A stretch of DNA of 64,000 nt from Nocardioides daejeonensis (GCF_003194585.1 NZ_QHKZ01000002.1:558001-622000); one strand, 5' to 3'. Positions 34,405 to 45,189 are shown, counted from the stretch's first letter. Notes: generated by a model from the sequence alone, not told the origin. Made by a program: numbers and translations.

Positions 34405-34677
34405 GGCGAAACTCCTCCGGGTGGGTAACGACGGGCACGGCGCAGCGACTCCGAGTTCGATCCCCCCGCCCGGTCCGCTGCGTGCCCCATCTCACACACT
34501 GGCCCGCCTCCGGCGCTCGTACGGCGGAGCCAAAGTCGCCGGCGCTGGTTTGTGCACTCGTCCAACGGGTCCACCTGACGGAGCCCGAGCGCAGGTCGCG
34601 ACGAGGTGCCCCTAGAATCCGTTGGTGGCGCTGCCGACGCAGCAGCCGACCAGACGTCCCGCAGTCGAGGAGTTCGC
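34405..34677. promoter_or_regulatory. Divergent promoter region between yrbEA and accA
   Basis: 273 bases without a gene. On the plus side TAGAAT (34613-34618) is a convincing -10 box about 60 bases before the accA GTG. On the minus side only the yrbEA RBS is clear; no -10, KstR-type or other palindromic operator could be recognised. Confidence 0.45.
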
Positions 34678-36465
34678 GTGCCCGAGATCAAGCCCCTGAA
34701 GAAGGTCCTCATCGCCAACCGCGGTGAGATCGCCGTGCGTGTGATCCGGGCGTGCAAGGATGCGGGCATCGGTTCGGTCGCCGTCTACGCCGACCCCGAC
34801 CGTGACGCTCTCTTCGTGCGGCTCGCCGACGAGGCGCACGCCCTCGGCGGTGCCACCCCGGCCGACTCCTACCTCGACATCGCCAAGATCCTCAAGGTCG
34901 CCGCCGAGACCGGCGCCGACTCCGTGCACCCGGGCTACGGCTTCCTCGCCGAGAACGCCGAGTTCGCGCAGGCCGTGCTCGACGCCGGCCTGATCTGGAT
35001 CGGCCCCTCGCCCGACGCGATCGACGCCCTGGGCGACAAGGCCAAGGCCAAGCACATCGCCGAGCGCGCCAACGCGCCGCTGGCTCCCGGCACCAAGGAC
35101 CCGGTCAAGGACGCCGACGAGGTCGTCGCGCTGGCCAAGGAGTTCGGGCTGCCGGTCGCCATCAAGGCGGTCTACGGCGGCGGCGGCCGCGGCCTCAAGG
35201 TCGCCCGCACGCTCGAGGAGATCCCCGAGCTCTACGAGTCCGCCGTCCGCGAGGCGGTCACCGCCTTCGGCCGCGGCGAGTGTCTGGTCGAGAAGTTCCT
35301 CGACAAGCCCCGCCACGTCGAGACCCAGTGCCTGGCCGACCAGCACGGCAACGTCGTGGTGGTCTCCACCCGCGACTGCTCGCTGCAGCGCCGCCACCAG
35401 AAGCTGGTCGAGGAGGCGCCCGCGCCCTTCCTGACCGAGGAGCAGAACCAGCGCCTCTACGAGTCCTCCAAGGCGATCCTCAAGGAGGCGGGCTACGTCG
35501 GGGCCGGCACGTGCGAGTTCCTCGTTGCCGCCGACGGCACCATCTCCTTCCTCGAGGTGAACACCCGCCTGCAGGTCGAGCACTGCGTCTCCGAGGAGGT
35601 CACCGGCATCGACCTGGTCCGCGAGATGTTCCGCATCGCCGCCGGCGAGGAGCTCGGCTACGGCGACCCGGAGGTCAAGGGCCACTCCATCGAGTTCCGC
35701 GTCAACGCGGAGGACCCGGGCAACAACTTCATGCCCGCCCCCGGCACCCTGACCGAGTGGGCGCCGCCGAGCGGCCCCGGCATCCGCCTCGACGCGGGCT
35801 ACGAGAAGGGCGAGACCATCCCGGGCTCGTTCGACTCCCTGGTCGCCAAGCTGATCGTCACCGGCAAGGACCGCACCCAGGCCATCGAGCGCTCGCGCCG
35901 GGCCATCGCCGAGTTCAAGATCGGCGGCATGCCCACCGCGCTGGCCTTCGACGAGGTCGTGCTCAACGACCCGGCGTACGTCGCCTCCTCCAACCCGACC
36001 GGCGAGGGCTCGTTCGACGTCTACACCACCTGGATCGAGACCGACTTCGTCAACGAGATCCCGCCGTACGCCGGCGACGCCGGTGAGCCCGAGGAGACGG
36101 GCGAGCGCCAGACCGTCGTGGTCGAGGTCGGCGGCAAGCGTCTCGAGGTCGTGCTGCCCGCCGGGCTCGGTGGCATCGCGGTCGGCGGCGGCTCCTCCGC
36201 GGCCAAGAAGCCGAAGCGCAGCGCCAAGAAGGCGGGCGCGGCTGTCTCCGGCGACTCCGTCACCTCGCCGATGCAGGGCACGATCGTCAAGGTGGCCGTC
36301 GAAGAGGGTGCGACCGTCGCCGAGGGCGACGTCATCGTGGTCCTCGAGGCGATGAAGATGGAGCAGCCGCTGAAGGCCCACAAGGCCGGCACCGTCACCG
36401 GTCTCGACGCCGAGGTCGGTGCCACCGTCACCAACGGCGCCGTGATCTGCGAGCTCAAGGACTGA
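34678..36465 (+). CDS. accA3: Acetyl/propionyl-CoA carboxylase alpha subunit (biotin carboxylase plus biotin carrier)
   Basis: 595 residues from the GTG at 34678 (GAGGAG just upstream). The N-terminal biotin carboxylase domain (about 1-450) includes [20 protein letters not shown], the ATP-grasp glycine loop [23 protein letters not shown] and [21 protein letters not shown] linker is followed by the biotin carrier domain (about 520-595) with EAMKM; K560 is the residue biotinylated by BirA (gene at 4980-5765). Partner of AccD5/AccE encoded at 5.8-7.7 kb. Physical separation of alpha from beta and epsilon genes is usual in actinobacteria. Confidence 0.96.
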   Translation: MPEIKPLKKVLIANRGEIAVRVIRACKDAGIGSVAVYADPDRDALFVRLADEAHALGGATPADSYLDIAKILKVAAETGADSVHPGYGFLAENAEFAQAVLDAGLIWIGPSPDAIDALGDKAKAKHIAERANAPLAPGTKDPVKDADEVVALAKEFGLPVAIKAVYGGGGRGLKVARTLEEIPELYESAVREAVTAFGRGECLVEKFLDKPRHVETQCLADQHGNVVVVSTRDCSLQRRHQKLVEEAPAPFLTEEQNQRLYESSKAILKEAGYVGAGTCEFLVAADGTISFLEVNTRLQVEHCVSEEVTGIDLVREMFRIAAGEELGYGDPEVKGHSIEFRVNAEDPGNNFMPAPGTLTEWAPPSGPGIRLDAGYEKGETIPGSFDSLVAKLIVTGKDRTQAIERSRRAIAEFKIGGMPTALAFDEVVLNDPAYVASSNPTGEGSFDVYTTWIETDFVNEIPPYAGDAGEPEETGERQTVVVEVGGKRLEVVLPAGLGGIAVGGGSSAAKKPKRSAKKAGAAVSGDSVTSPMQGTIVKVAVEEGATVAEGDVIVVLEAMKMEQPLKAHKAGTVTGLDAEVGATVTNGAVICELKD

Positions 36466-36487
36466 CCGCGCTCGAGGTCTGATTCGC

Positions 36488-37717
36488 ATGCTGCCGGGCT
36501 CGGGCCCGGACACCGGCTCCGACGGAGCCGTGTTCGCAGGCACCATCGACGAGATCGTCGCCGCCCTCGACCAGGATCCGGTCCTGGTCGAGGAGGTGAT
36601 GGGCAACGGGCAGACCGAGGCGCTCCAGGCCGCTCTGCTGGAGAAGGCCGAGGCCAGCCAGCTGCCTGTCTACGTGGTGCTGACCAAAGCACCGGCGGGG
36701 CTGACGACCCAGAACACCGCCGAGGAGCTGCTGACGCTGCTCCACGCCCGCTCGGGCAAGGACGGCGTGTGGCTGGTTTCGACGGCCGACGTGGGCCATG
36801 TCGCCATGCAGGTCTACGGCGACCTCGATCCCGCCGTCGACGACGAGTTCACGCTGCTGCGCAACGCCTCGACGAACGCCCAGGGCGAGGCCTTCAAGGC
36901 CATCAGGTCGGAGTGTGGGGACTGCCAGATCCACCCGGCCCTCGAGATCGGGGTCACCCTCGACGTCCTCGCCCACGGGATACCGCAGGAGTGGGGCACT
37001 CAACCTCTGACCGATGCCCAGGTCGACTCGTACACGAGCTCGCTCTGGACGGCACCCGACACCCAGACGGCCCACTACGAGCGCGCGGAGATGCCGACGG
37101 CCGGCCTCTATGCGGTGGTCGCGACGGTGACCGCGCTGACGGTCGCGGTGGTGGCCTACCGTCTGGTGCAGGCGATCGGCGGGAAACGGCATCCGCGCCT
37201 CCGGGGTAGCGCGAAGCCGGCGCCGCCCACGCTCGCCGAACGGAACACTGCGGTCGTCGATGCGCGCCGCGAAGCAGCTGCGGCGTACCGGGCGCTCGAG
37301 AAGGCCCTCGGACGAGCCGGCAACCGAGTGGCCTGGGAACGGCGCGACATCGCGACCGCCTGCCTGGAGCGTGCCGAGTCCCGGATCGGCGCCGACGACC
37401 TGTTGGAGGTGGTCGGCGGACTCGTCCTCGCCCGCACCGGCAGCTACGCACTGGCCCACGCCACGGGTCAGTACCGGTGCTGCTACGTCGACCCGCGTCA
37501 CGGAGCAGCCACGAAGGAGGCACCACTCGGCGGCGGCGTCCAGGTGCCCGTCTGCGCCGCGTGCGCCGCCGCGCTGGCCGGGAAGCGACCCCTGGCGCCG
37601 TTGCTCAGCGCAGGCCGGTTCGGCTCGCTGGCTCCCTACTACGAGCGGAGCTCGGTGTGGTCGCGCACCGGCTTCGGTTCACTCGGTGGCGACTGGTGGC
37701 AGGAGGTACCGCGATGA
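36488..37717 (+). CDS. Unknown membrane protein with TPM-like domain and C-terminal Cys/His motif (cluster gene 1)
   Basis: 409 residues, function not recognised. The N-terminal alpha/beta domain (about 15-115) has a strand pattern LPVYVVLTKAP and GVWLVSTADVGHVAMQVYGD, similar to TPM-type (Psb32/YgcG) domains. One transmembrane helix (about 207-229) comes next, then a helical region and a C-terminal domain with a putative metal site C332-x5-H338 and C356-x2-C359 (VPVCAACAAAL). An extra CGDC pair is at 143-146. No signal peptide. The C-terminal domain aligns with that of cluster gene 3. It starts 23 bases after accA and its stop overlaps gene 2, so it may be in the accA operon. Confidence 0.75.
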   Translation: MLPGSGPDTGSDGAVFAGTIDEIVAALDQDPVLVEEVMGNGQTEALQAALLEKAEASQLPVYVVLTKAPAGLTTQNTAEELLTLLHARSGKDGVWLVSTADVGHVAMQVYGDLDPAVDDEFTLLRNASTNAQGEAFKAIRSECGDCQIHPALEIGVTLDVLAHGIPQEWGTQPLTDAQVDSYTSSLWTAPDTQTAHYERAEMPTAGLYAVVATVTALTVAVVAYRLVQAIGGKRHPRLRGSAKPAPPTLAERNTAVVDARREAAAAYRALEKALGRAGNRVAWERRDIATACLERAESRIGADDLLEVVGGLVLARTGSYALAHATGQYRCCYVDPRHGAATKEAPLGGGVQVPVCAACAAALAGKRPLAPLLSAGRFGSLAPYYERSSVWSRTGFGSLGGDWWQEVPR

Positions 37718-38409
37718 ATCGAGTGGTACGCGGCCTCGTCTCGGTCACCGTCGCCGGCGCTCTCGCTGCGGGGTCGGCGGTCGCCGCCACGCAGATCCTC
37801 CACGACCGCCGGGCCGAGGCAGTCGCCGCACAGGCCGCTCCGCTGGCGCCCGAGGTACGCACCGACCGGGTCCGCAACGCGCTCGCCGGGTTGGCCGACG
37901 ACGGTGTCTACGTCGCGCCCGACGCCCGCGACCTGCTCGACAAGCGTGGTGAGCGTGCGGTGGCCAGAGCGATCGCCGAGGCGGAGACTCCGATCAAGGT
38001 CATCGTCTGGACCAAGACCAACAAGGCCGGCGCGTCGTACTTCGACCAGCGCCAGCAGGTGGAGGCAGGACTGACCGAGGCCGGAGGTCGTGGCGTCTAC
38101 CTGATCTGGCAGGGGCCCGAGAACGGCGATGTCGACACCTACGGCGCCTACGGCTTCGTCGACGTCGCTCCCTACGAGGACTTCACCGGCGACCCGGCTC
38201 GCACCCTCCCCCGGCTGGTCGCGCAGGTCGACGCCGAGGTTCGCTGGTACGAGCGGAACAGCGACGACTCCGACTATTGGGGTGGCACCGGAGGTGGCAT
38301 CGCCGCGGGGCTGCTGATCGGCTCCGGCGTGCTGCTCGCGGTCGCGCTGCTCTACGGTCTGTTGATGGTGGCCGTCGGACGCCGATTGCCCGGACGCTGG
38401 CTGTGGTGA
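37714..38409 (+). CDS. Unknown membrane protein with TPM-like domain (cluster gene 2)
   Basis: 231 residues from the ATG at 37714, overlapping gene 1 as ATGA; AGGAGG lies five bases upstream. N-terminal signal anchor (about 5-26, VVRGLVSVTVAGALAAGSAV). A TPM-like domain follows (about 45-180: DDGVYVAPDARDLLDKRGER, AETPIKVIVWTKTN, GRGVYLIWQGPENGDV). A Gly-rich hinge and a second transmembrane helix (about 195-222) come last, with a short basic end. It lacks the Cys/His C-terminal domain of genes 1 and 3. Probably an external domain tethered at both ends. Confidence 0.75.
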   Translation: MNRVVRGLVSVTVAGALAAGSAVAATQILHDRRAEAVAAQAAPLAPEVRTDRVRNALAGLADDGVYVAPDARDLLDKRGERAVARAIAEAETPIKVIVWTKTNKAGASYFDQRQQVEAGLTEAGGRGVYLIWQGPENGDVDTYGAYGFVDVAPYEDFTGDPARTLPRLVAQVDAEVRWYERNSDDSDYWGGTGGGIAAGLLIGSGVLLAVALLYGLLMVAVGRRLPGRWLW

Positions 38410-38419
38410 GGAGAAGCTG

Positions 38420-39589
38420 ATGGCCAAGGAGGATCTGGCGGCAGTCCACCAGGAGCTCGAGCTCGACCACGTCTACGTCCACCCGTCGCTGCGCTCCCTG
38501 GTGAGCGAGAGCGACGAGGAGTCGTTGCAGCAGCAGGCGGCGCAGGCCGACCACCCGACGTACATCGTGGTGTGGCCCTATCGTCCTGGCGACGCGTACG
38601 GCGGAAAGCCGGCGGACCTGCTGACCCGGCTGCACGACCAGTACCCGGAGCCCGGTATCTACCTCTCCAACGAGGTCCGCCTGGAGCCGATCGGCGACTC
38701 CTACGGCGTGGAGATCGATGGTCGCCAGTGGGGCGTGGGGGGCGAGCAGGACGGCCCGATCGAGTGGCGGGTCAAGAGCCAGGTGGGCATGGAGAGGCAG
38801 CCCGACGTGGTGACGTCGTTCGAGCGCGGGCTGGAGCTGCTCGCCATGGACCCCGGCGACCTCGAGCAGCTGCACGGCACGACGCTGGACGAGCGCTCGG
38901 CGACCTACCGGGCCGAGCATCCCCCCGAGGACGAGGGTGGTTGGCAGGCACCGGTGGTCACGGGCCTCGTCGCCCTCCTGGCGCTCTTCGTGGCGTGGCG
39001 GGTGGTGGTCTCCTTCCGCAAGCAGAAGCAGCCGGCGCCCCTGCCCAAGTCGGCGATGCAGCGGATCCGCGCCGCCCAGAGCAAGGAGCTGCTCGCCCGT
39101 GCCCAGGACGAGTCGCAGGCGCTCGGCGAGCTTCTCGACGAGCTGGAGATCTCTCCGCACGACGATCGCTCCGCCTGGCAGGCCGCGCTCGACCACTACG
39201 CCGCCGTACGCCGCCTGCTGGAGTCCGAAGAGCCGGACCCACTCGACGTGGTCGGTGCCCTGGTGCTGACCCAGCGCGGGGAGGATGCCCTCTCCAGTGC
39301 CCGAGCGGGGCAGCCCTGGGAGCCGTCGCGCACCTGCTTCCTCAACCCTCTGCACGGCAAGGCCGCGCGGGAGCAGCGGATCGAGGTCGAGGGCCGGCTC
39401 ATCGACGTGCCTGTCTGCGCCGCCTGTCGCACCGCCTTGCGCAAGAAGCAGGTGCCCGACATCTTCGACGTCGTACGCCGCGGGCAGCCTCGCCACTACT
39501 TCGAGACCGACGTCGAGCCCTGGGCGTCGTCCGGGTACGGCGCCCTGGACCCCGACCTGCTCAAGCTCCTCACCCGCCCCCGCCACTAG
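38420..39589 (+). CDS. Unknown membrane protein with TPM-like domain and C-terminal Cys/His motif (cluster gene 3)
   Basis: 389 residues, paralogue of gene 1. The N-terminal domain (about 15-110: LDHVYVHPSLRSLVSESDEE, HPTYIVVWPYRPG, GIYLSNEVRLEP) is followed by a transmembrane helix at 177-198, then a charged helical stretch (205-270). The C-terminal domain has C306-x5-H312 and C333-x2-C336 (PVCAACRTAL). Gene 1 and gene 3 share xCxxxPxHGxA, VPVCAAC, and a Tyr-x5-V/E-W-S/A-G-x-G/F-x-L tail. Starts 11 bases after gene 2 behind GGAGAAG. Whether the Cys/His domain is inside or outside the cell is unresolved because no signal peptide is obvious. Confidence 0.75.
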   Translation: MAKEDLAAVHQELELDHVYVHPSLRSLVSESDEESLQQQAAQADHPTYIVVWPYRPGDAYGGKPADLLTRLHDQYPEPGIYLSNEVRLEPIGDSYGVEIDGRQWGVGGEQDGPIEWRVKSQVGMERQPDVVTSFERGLELLAMDPGDLEQLHGTTLDERSATYRAEHPPEDEGGWQAPVVTGLVALLALFVAWRVVVSFRKQKQPAPLPKSAMQRIRAAQSKELLARAQDESQALGELLDELEISPHDDRSAWQAALDHYAAVRRLLESEEPDPLDVVGALVLTQRGEDALSSARAGQPWEPSRTCFLNPLHGKAAREQRIEVEGRLIDVPVCAACRTALRKKQVPDIFDVVRRGQPRHYFETDVEPWASSGYGALDPDLLKLLTRPRH

Positions 39590-39614
39590 CGCGCGCACCC
39601 AAGCGCGCCCAGCG

Positions 39615-39720
39615 ATGGTCGAGCCACCCCGGTGGTCGAGCTTTGTCGAGACGCGCCCGTCGAGCCCACCCCGGTGGTCGAGCTTGTCGAGACCACTTCG
39701 GTAGCCGGTCTCGACAAGAG
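39615..39720. repeat. Cluster of dispersed GGTGGTCGAGC repeats with 12-bp inverted arms
   Basis: Copies at about 39615-39625, 39630-39652 and 39671-39694 on the plus strand (CCGGTGGTCGAGCTTGTCGA then GACC), and an inverted partial copy at 39707-39720. CTTGTCGAGACC (39683-39694) and GGTCTCGACAAG (39707-39718) can form a 12-bp stem with a 12-base loop, a possible terminator after the three-gene cluster. Confidence 0.8.
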
Positions 39721-39758
39721 CCTCCGGAAGCGTCGGGGGTGCATGATGGACTGTTTTC

Positions 39759-40146
39759 ATGCTCGAACTCGACGCCCGACACCAGCCATACGAGGTCACC
39801 GACCTCGACGGCGGGACCCTGCTCGGGCTCGTTTCGGAAGACCGCTTCCGGGAGTTGGCTGGAGCCCGTCGCAAGCTGCGCCTGGCGTACCAGTGGGCAG
39901 TGTTGAATCCTCCGACACCAGCGCACCCGCGGGCGACGTTGGGCGACCAGATCCTCTACCCGACATCACCTGGTCAAACCCCTCGGACGCTGGCGTTACC
40001 AGCGTCTGCCCGACGGGTCCTATCTCTGGACCAACCGTTACGGACAACGCTGGCTCGTCACCGCAGGCACCAGCAGGCCCCTGCAACAACCCAGCAGGAC
40101 ACCTGCTCAACACCCATCGCGTAGCACGCCCGCACCACGCCGGTGA
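39759..40146 (+). pseudogene. Decayed DUF222/13E12-type HNH endonuclease gene with internal deletion and frameshift
   Basis: Two pieces of a protein family abundant in Nocardioides-type genomes. From the ATG at 39759 one frame reads VSEDRFRELAGARRKLRLAY and QWAVLNPPTPAHPRATLGDQ, like the N-terminal part of DUF222 proteins. From about 39964 the next frame reads HHLVKPLGRWRYQRLPDGSY then LWTNRYGQRWLV and stops at 40144-40146, matching the segment after the HNH motif. The intervening several hundred residues, including most of the HNH catalytic site, are missing. The 121-residue open frame 39759-40124 is therefore unlikely to be a working gene. The 117 bases after it, up to 40263, show nothing recognisable. 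Confidence 0.65.
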
Positions 40147-40263
40147 CGGGCGACTACGCACGCCCCAGACGCGGGCGACCCGAAGCCTCGGGAATTGGCC
40201 TCGACGAGCTCGGCCACCGGGTCAACCGCCTGCGCACAATGAGCGGAGGGGGCTGGTGGTTGG

Positions 40264-41484
40264 TCAGTTCGCGCGGAAGGTGAACCAGGTCGAGCGCAGA
40301 CCGAGGGCGTAACGGAAGGTGTCGCCGGTGACGGTGACCTTCCCCTTGCTCCCGACCAGCACGACGCTGCGGGCGCGGCCGCCCCAGTCGCCGTTGCCGT
40401 CCCGCTGCGGCACCTTGATCGTGCGCAGCCGGCCGATCGCGGGCCACGCGGACTGGAGCCGAGCCCGGTTCACCTCGACCTGCCAGGAGTGCACGGGGTT
40501 GCCTGCCCAGTCGTCGTAGGGATCCTTCTGCGCCGGCAGGTAGGAGAACTGGTTGGCCGAGGTCCAGCCACCGCTGCTGGAGCCGAACTGGGTGAACGCG
40601 GGCGCACCCTGGTGGTGCAGCACCACCCGACGGGTGGCCTTGACGGCGGCGTTCGAGGCCGGGTGCTCGGCGTCGTACCCGCCGTAGACCTGGCAGCTGG
40701 AGGTGTCGCAGAGCTGGTAGTGACCAGCACGCGGGTGCCGCATCTCGTAGGCGGCGTACGTGCGGGCGGCCACCGCCTGGGCACGCACCGCGTTGGCATG
40801 CCAGGTCGCCGGGACCTCACGGGGCACGACACCCTTGATGTAGTTCTCCAGGGAGACCTCGTTGACCGTGTCGCGCCCAGCTCCGGCGATCGCCAGCCGG
40901 CCGCGGTAGCGGGTGCTCGCTCCCCCTGGGAGCTGGAGCCGGATCGGTTGGCCACCGGCACGGAACTGCCCCTCACCCTGGAATCGCCACCAGGAGTGCC
41001 AGCCGGCTGCCTGATAGGCGACGACGGTGCGTCCCTGGCCGTCGACGGTGAGTCGCCAGCGTCGAGGAGCGGCACCGTCCACCCGGGCAGGCAGTATCCG
41101 GGTGTTCTTGCCCTTGATGGACCGCACCCGCAATCCACTACGCGGCTCGACGACGACGTCACTCCCCGTGTCGGCCGAGATCAGGATCCGCACCCGTGAC
41201 TTCTGGGTGGCGCGCTTCGTGCCCGGGTAGTAGAAGGCGAGGATCTTCTTCCAGCCCACCCCGGAGCGGGCGGCTCCTTGGGCACCGTACTGCGACATGC
41301 CGTGCCCGTGCCCGTAGCCACGTCCCCGGATCACGAAGCTGCCGTTGTCGGGGACGGCGAAGTCGGCGTTGGCTGCTGCGTTGTTACCCGCGGGGTCGCC
41401 CACTGCGGGGGCGCCGTGGCCGGGTGTCGGCGCGAAGGCCGAGAGCAGGAGTCCGAGAAGTGCTGCGCGAACGGCGGTCCTCAT
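40264..41484 (-). CDS. Secreted SpoIID/LytB-domain protein
   Basis: 406 residues from the ATG at 41484, with a signal peptide (AVRAALLGLLLSAFAPTPGH). SpoIID/LytB landmarks: GRGYGHGHGMSQYGAQGAAR, WKKILAFYYPGT, NEVSLENYIKGVVPREVPAT, NAVRAQAVAARTYAAYE, CDTSSCQVYGG and AFTQFGSSSGGWTS. SpoIID proteins are lytic transglycosylases or amidase enhancers acting on peptidoglycan; in non-sporulating actinobacteria they are presumed cell-wall remodelling factors. A Cys pair (CDTSSC) could form a disulfide. Single gene; a longer frame to 41649 overlaps the phosphatase gene and is rejected. Confidence 0.92.
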   Translation of the reverse strand: MRTAVRAALLGLLLSAFAPTPGHGAPAVGDPAGNNAAANADFAVPDNGSFVIRGRGYGHGHGMSQYGAQGAARSGVGWKKILAFYYPGTKRATQKSRVRILISADTGSDVVVEPRSGLRVRSIKGKNTRILPARVDGAAPRRWRLTVDGQGRTVVAYQAAGWHSWWRFQGEGQFRAGGQPIRLQLPGGASTRYRGRLAIAGAGRDTVNEVSLENYIKGVVPREVPATWHANAVRAQAVAARTYAAYEMRHPRAGHYQLCDTSSCQVYGGYDAEHPASNAAVKATRRVVLHHQGAPAFTQFGSSSGGWTSANQFSYLPAQKDPYDDWAGNPVHSWQVEVNRARLQSAWPAIGRLRTIKVPQRDGNGDWGGRARSVVLVGSKGKVTVTGDTFRYALGLRSTWFTFRAN

Positions 41485-41599
41485 GGATGCCTTTCGATCG
41501 GGGATGTCGCAGAGGTCGATGCAAGCACGATCGGCCGGGTGACGTCCATCCGGAGGTTTCCGCCTTCCCCGACAATTCCGGGCAGCGGAGGCAGCCCCG

Positions 41600-42319
41600 C
41601 TAGCTGAGGATGCGCTCGCGCCAGTGCTCGACGCGCGCTTGCGAGGCACCGTTGGCGATCAGCCAGCCTCGAGCGCCCCCTTGGTGGCTCTCGAAGACCT
41701 CGACCACCTCGGTGATCGCCTCGCGCGGGCTCAGCAGCCAGGTGTTGTTGAAGGCGTCGGAGTTGGGGGTGCGCCCGGCAGCCTGGGCGGCCCGCGACCA
41801 GCGCTCGATCAGCGCTTCCATGTTCTCCGCCGTCCGCACGTAGTCCTCGATGACCGCGTCAGGCTCGACGTCGGCGGCCAGGAGCAGGCTCGCGACCACG
41901 ATCCCGGTGCGGTCCTTGCCGGCGGAGCAGTGCACGAGCGCGGGACCGTCCAGGTCCTCGCCGACGATGTCCGCCACTGCGGCAAGGCGATGCGGCGCCT
42001 CCTTGAGGAGGAAGCGGTACAGGTCGACCAGCTGGCCCTGCGCGCGCAGGTCGGTAGGGACGGCCGCCTCGTGGATCGGGTGGTGCCGCAGCACCGACGG
42101 CGGCTCCCAGTCCCGAACCACCCGCTCGACCTCGGCGTCCGAGCGCAGGTCGATCACCACCGCGGGCGGCCATACCGTGACCTGGGTCGGGGGTACGTCG
42201 CCGGGCCAGAACGCATCTCCGCGGTAGAGCACGTCGGGGGTGGTGAAGCCACCACCGCGCACGGGCAGGCCGCCCACATCGCGGAGGTTCACCAGGGTGT
42301 TGAAGGCCGGCTCAGTCAT
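41600..42319 (-). CDS. Tyrosine/serine protein phosphatase (Y_phosphatase3 type)
   Basis: 239 residues. The P-loop HCSAGKDRTG lies at 130-139 with nucleophile C131 and R137; NLRDVGGLPVRGG near the N-terminus and VIDLRSDAE are family hallmarks, as in mycobacterial PtpB and related lipid/protein phosphatases. Cytoplasmic with no signal peptide. It follows lpdA by 27 bases and has GAAGGAAGA about eight bases before its ATG, so it is probably co-transcribed. Physiological substrate unknown. Confidence 0.92.
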   Translation of the reverse strand: MTEPAFNTLVNLRDVGGLPVRGGGFTTPDVLYRGDAFWPGDVPPTQVTVWPPAVVIDLRSDAEVERVVRDWEPPSVLRHHPIHEAAVPTDLRAQGQLVDLYRFLLKEAPHRLAAVADIVGEDLDGPALVHCSAGKDRTGIVVASLLLAADVEPDAVIEDYVRTAENMEALIERWSRAAQAAGRTPNSDAFNNTWLLSPREAITEVVEVFESHQGGARGWLIANGASQARVEHWRERILS

Positions 42320-42346
42320 AGGGGCGTTCTTCCTTCGGAGGTGCAG

Positions 42347-43747
42347 TCAGAGACGGTGCAACCGGCGCGCGGCCTCGGCCACCGAGCCGCTGTTGGACGG
42401 ATAGACGGTGAAGGCACCGGCGAGCTGGTCGACGGTGAGCGACTCGGCGACCGCGAGGCTGATCGGATGGATCAGCTCGGAGGCCCGGGGCCCCACCACC
42501 ACTCCCCCGACGACGATGCCGGTCTCGGGCCGGGCGAAGAGCTTCACGAAGCCGTCGGTAACGCCCTGCATCTTGGCGCGCGCGTTGCCGGAGAGCGGCA
42601 GCAGCACGCGCTCCGCCACGATCTCGCCGGCATCGACGGCCTGCTGCGACCAGCCGACCGTGGCGATCTCGGGCGCGGTGAAGACGTTGGAGGAGACCTT
42701 CTTGAGGTCCAGCGGCTGCACGGCGTCGCCGAGGAAGTGCCACATGGCGATCCGGCCCTGCATGCCGGCCACGGAGGCGAGCATCAACACACCGGTGCAG
42801 TCACCGGCTGCGTAGACGTTGCGCACCGACGTGCGGGAGACCCGGTCGACCACGATGAAGCCGCCCGCGTCCACCGCCACCCCGGCCTCCTCGAGCCCGA
42901 GGTCGGCGGTGTTGGGCACGGAGCCGAGGGCCAGGATGCAGTGGGAGCCGGTGACGGTCCGGCCATCGGTGAGGGTCACCGTCACGAGATCGCCCTCGCG
43001 GGTCACCGACTCCATCCGGGACTCGCCCAGCACCTCCATCCCCCGGCGGACGGCGACGTCCTCCAGCACCTTCGAGGCGTCGGCGTCCTCGCCCGGCAGT
43101 ACCCGGTCGCGGGAGGAGACGAGAGTGACGGGAATGCCGAGCGCCAGGTACGCCGACGCGAACTCCGCGCCGGTCACACCGGAGCCGACGACGATCAAGT
43201 GGTCAGGCACCTCGGTGAGGCCGTAGACCTGCTCCCAGGTGAGGATCCGCTCCCCGTCGGGGCGTGCCGACTCCACCACGCGCGGCGCGGCGCCGGTAGC
43301 GAGCAGAACCGCGTCGGCGGCCACCGCCTGCGTCGCGCCGTCGGGGGCTGTCACCGTGACCGCGTGGGGGCCTGCCAAGCGGCCACGGCCCCGGATCACC
43401 CGGACCCCGTCGCGCTCGAGACGGCGGGCGATGTCGGCCGACTGCTCGGCGGCGAGCGCCAGCACCCGGGCGTTGACCGCCGCTAGATCGACCCGCACGC
43501 CCGCGGCGTCGTCGCCTTCGCCGTCGACCAGCGAGACGCCGAGCGCCCCCGCGCCGGTCACCTCGGTCATGACCTCGGCAGTGGCGATGAGGGTCTTGCT
43601 CGGCACACAGTCGGTGAGCACGGCAGAGCCGCCGATCCCGTCACTGTCGACGACGGTCACATCGGCGCCGAGCTGCGCGGCCACCAGGGCGGCCTCGTAG
43701 CCGCCGGGACCGCCCCCGACGATGACGACCTTCGTGGGATCACTCAC
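42347..43747 (-). CDS. lpdA: NAD(P)H-quinone dehydrogenase, LpdA type (dihydrolipoyl dehydrogenase fold without the redox disulfide)
   Basis: 466-residue flavoprotein of the pyridine nucleotide disulfide family. FAD loop GGGPGGYEAALVAAQ and NAD loop VVGSGVTGAEFASAY are intact. Where lipoamide dehydrogenase has CxxxxC this protein has SAVLTDCVPSKTL, one Cys only, and the C-terminal His-Glu pair is replaced (YPSNSGSVAEAARRL). This matches M. tuberculosis LpdA (Rv3303c), a quinone reductase rather than lipoamide dehydrogenase. GTG start at 43747; 25 bases after the true lpd gene. Probable role in quinone recycling or oxidative stress. Confidence 0.88.
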   Translation of the reverse strand: MSDPTKVVIVGGGPGGYEAALVAAQLGADVTVVDSDGIGGSAVLTDCVPSKTLIATAEVMTEVTGAGALGVSLVDGEGDDAAGVRVDLAAVNARVLALAAEQSADIARRLERDGVRVIRGRGRLAGPHAVTVTAPDGATQAVAADAVLLATGAAPRVVESARPDGERILTWEQVYGLTEVPDHLIVVGSGVTGAEFASAYLALGIPVTLVSSRDRVLPGEDADASKVLEDVAVRRGMEVLGESRMESVTREGDLVTVTLTDGRTVTGSHCILALGSVPNTADLGLEEAGVAVDAGGFIVVDRVSRTSVRNVYAAGDCTGVLMLASVAGMQGRIAMWHFLGDAVQPLDLKKVSSNVFTAPEIATVGWSQQAVDAGEIVAERVLLPLSGNARAKMQGVTDGFVKLFARPETGIVVGGVVVGPRASELIHPISLAVAESLTVDQLAGAFTVYPSNSGSVAEAARRLHRL

Positions 43748-43772
43748 GGCTGCCCCCGGTGGATCGGACGGA

Positions 43773-45182
<1,410 letters not shown>

Positions 45183-45189
45183 GACGGCC

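Noticed and set aside
32690..34495. 601-residue frame including yrbEB
   Set aside because: The first part is out-of-frame yrbEA; the true yrbEB begins at 33526 with family-typical sequence.
39632..40312. 226-residue open frame over the repeat region
   Set aside because: Crosses the repeats and the pseudogene in a third frame, has low-complexity composition and no family resemblance.
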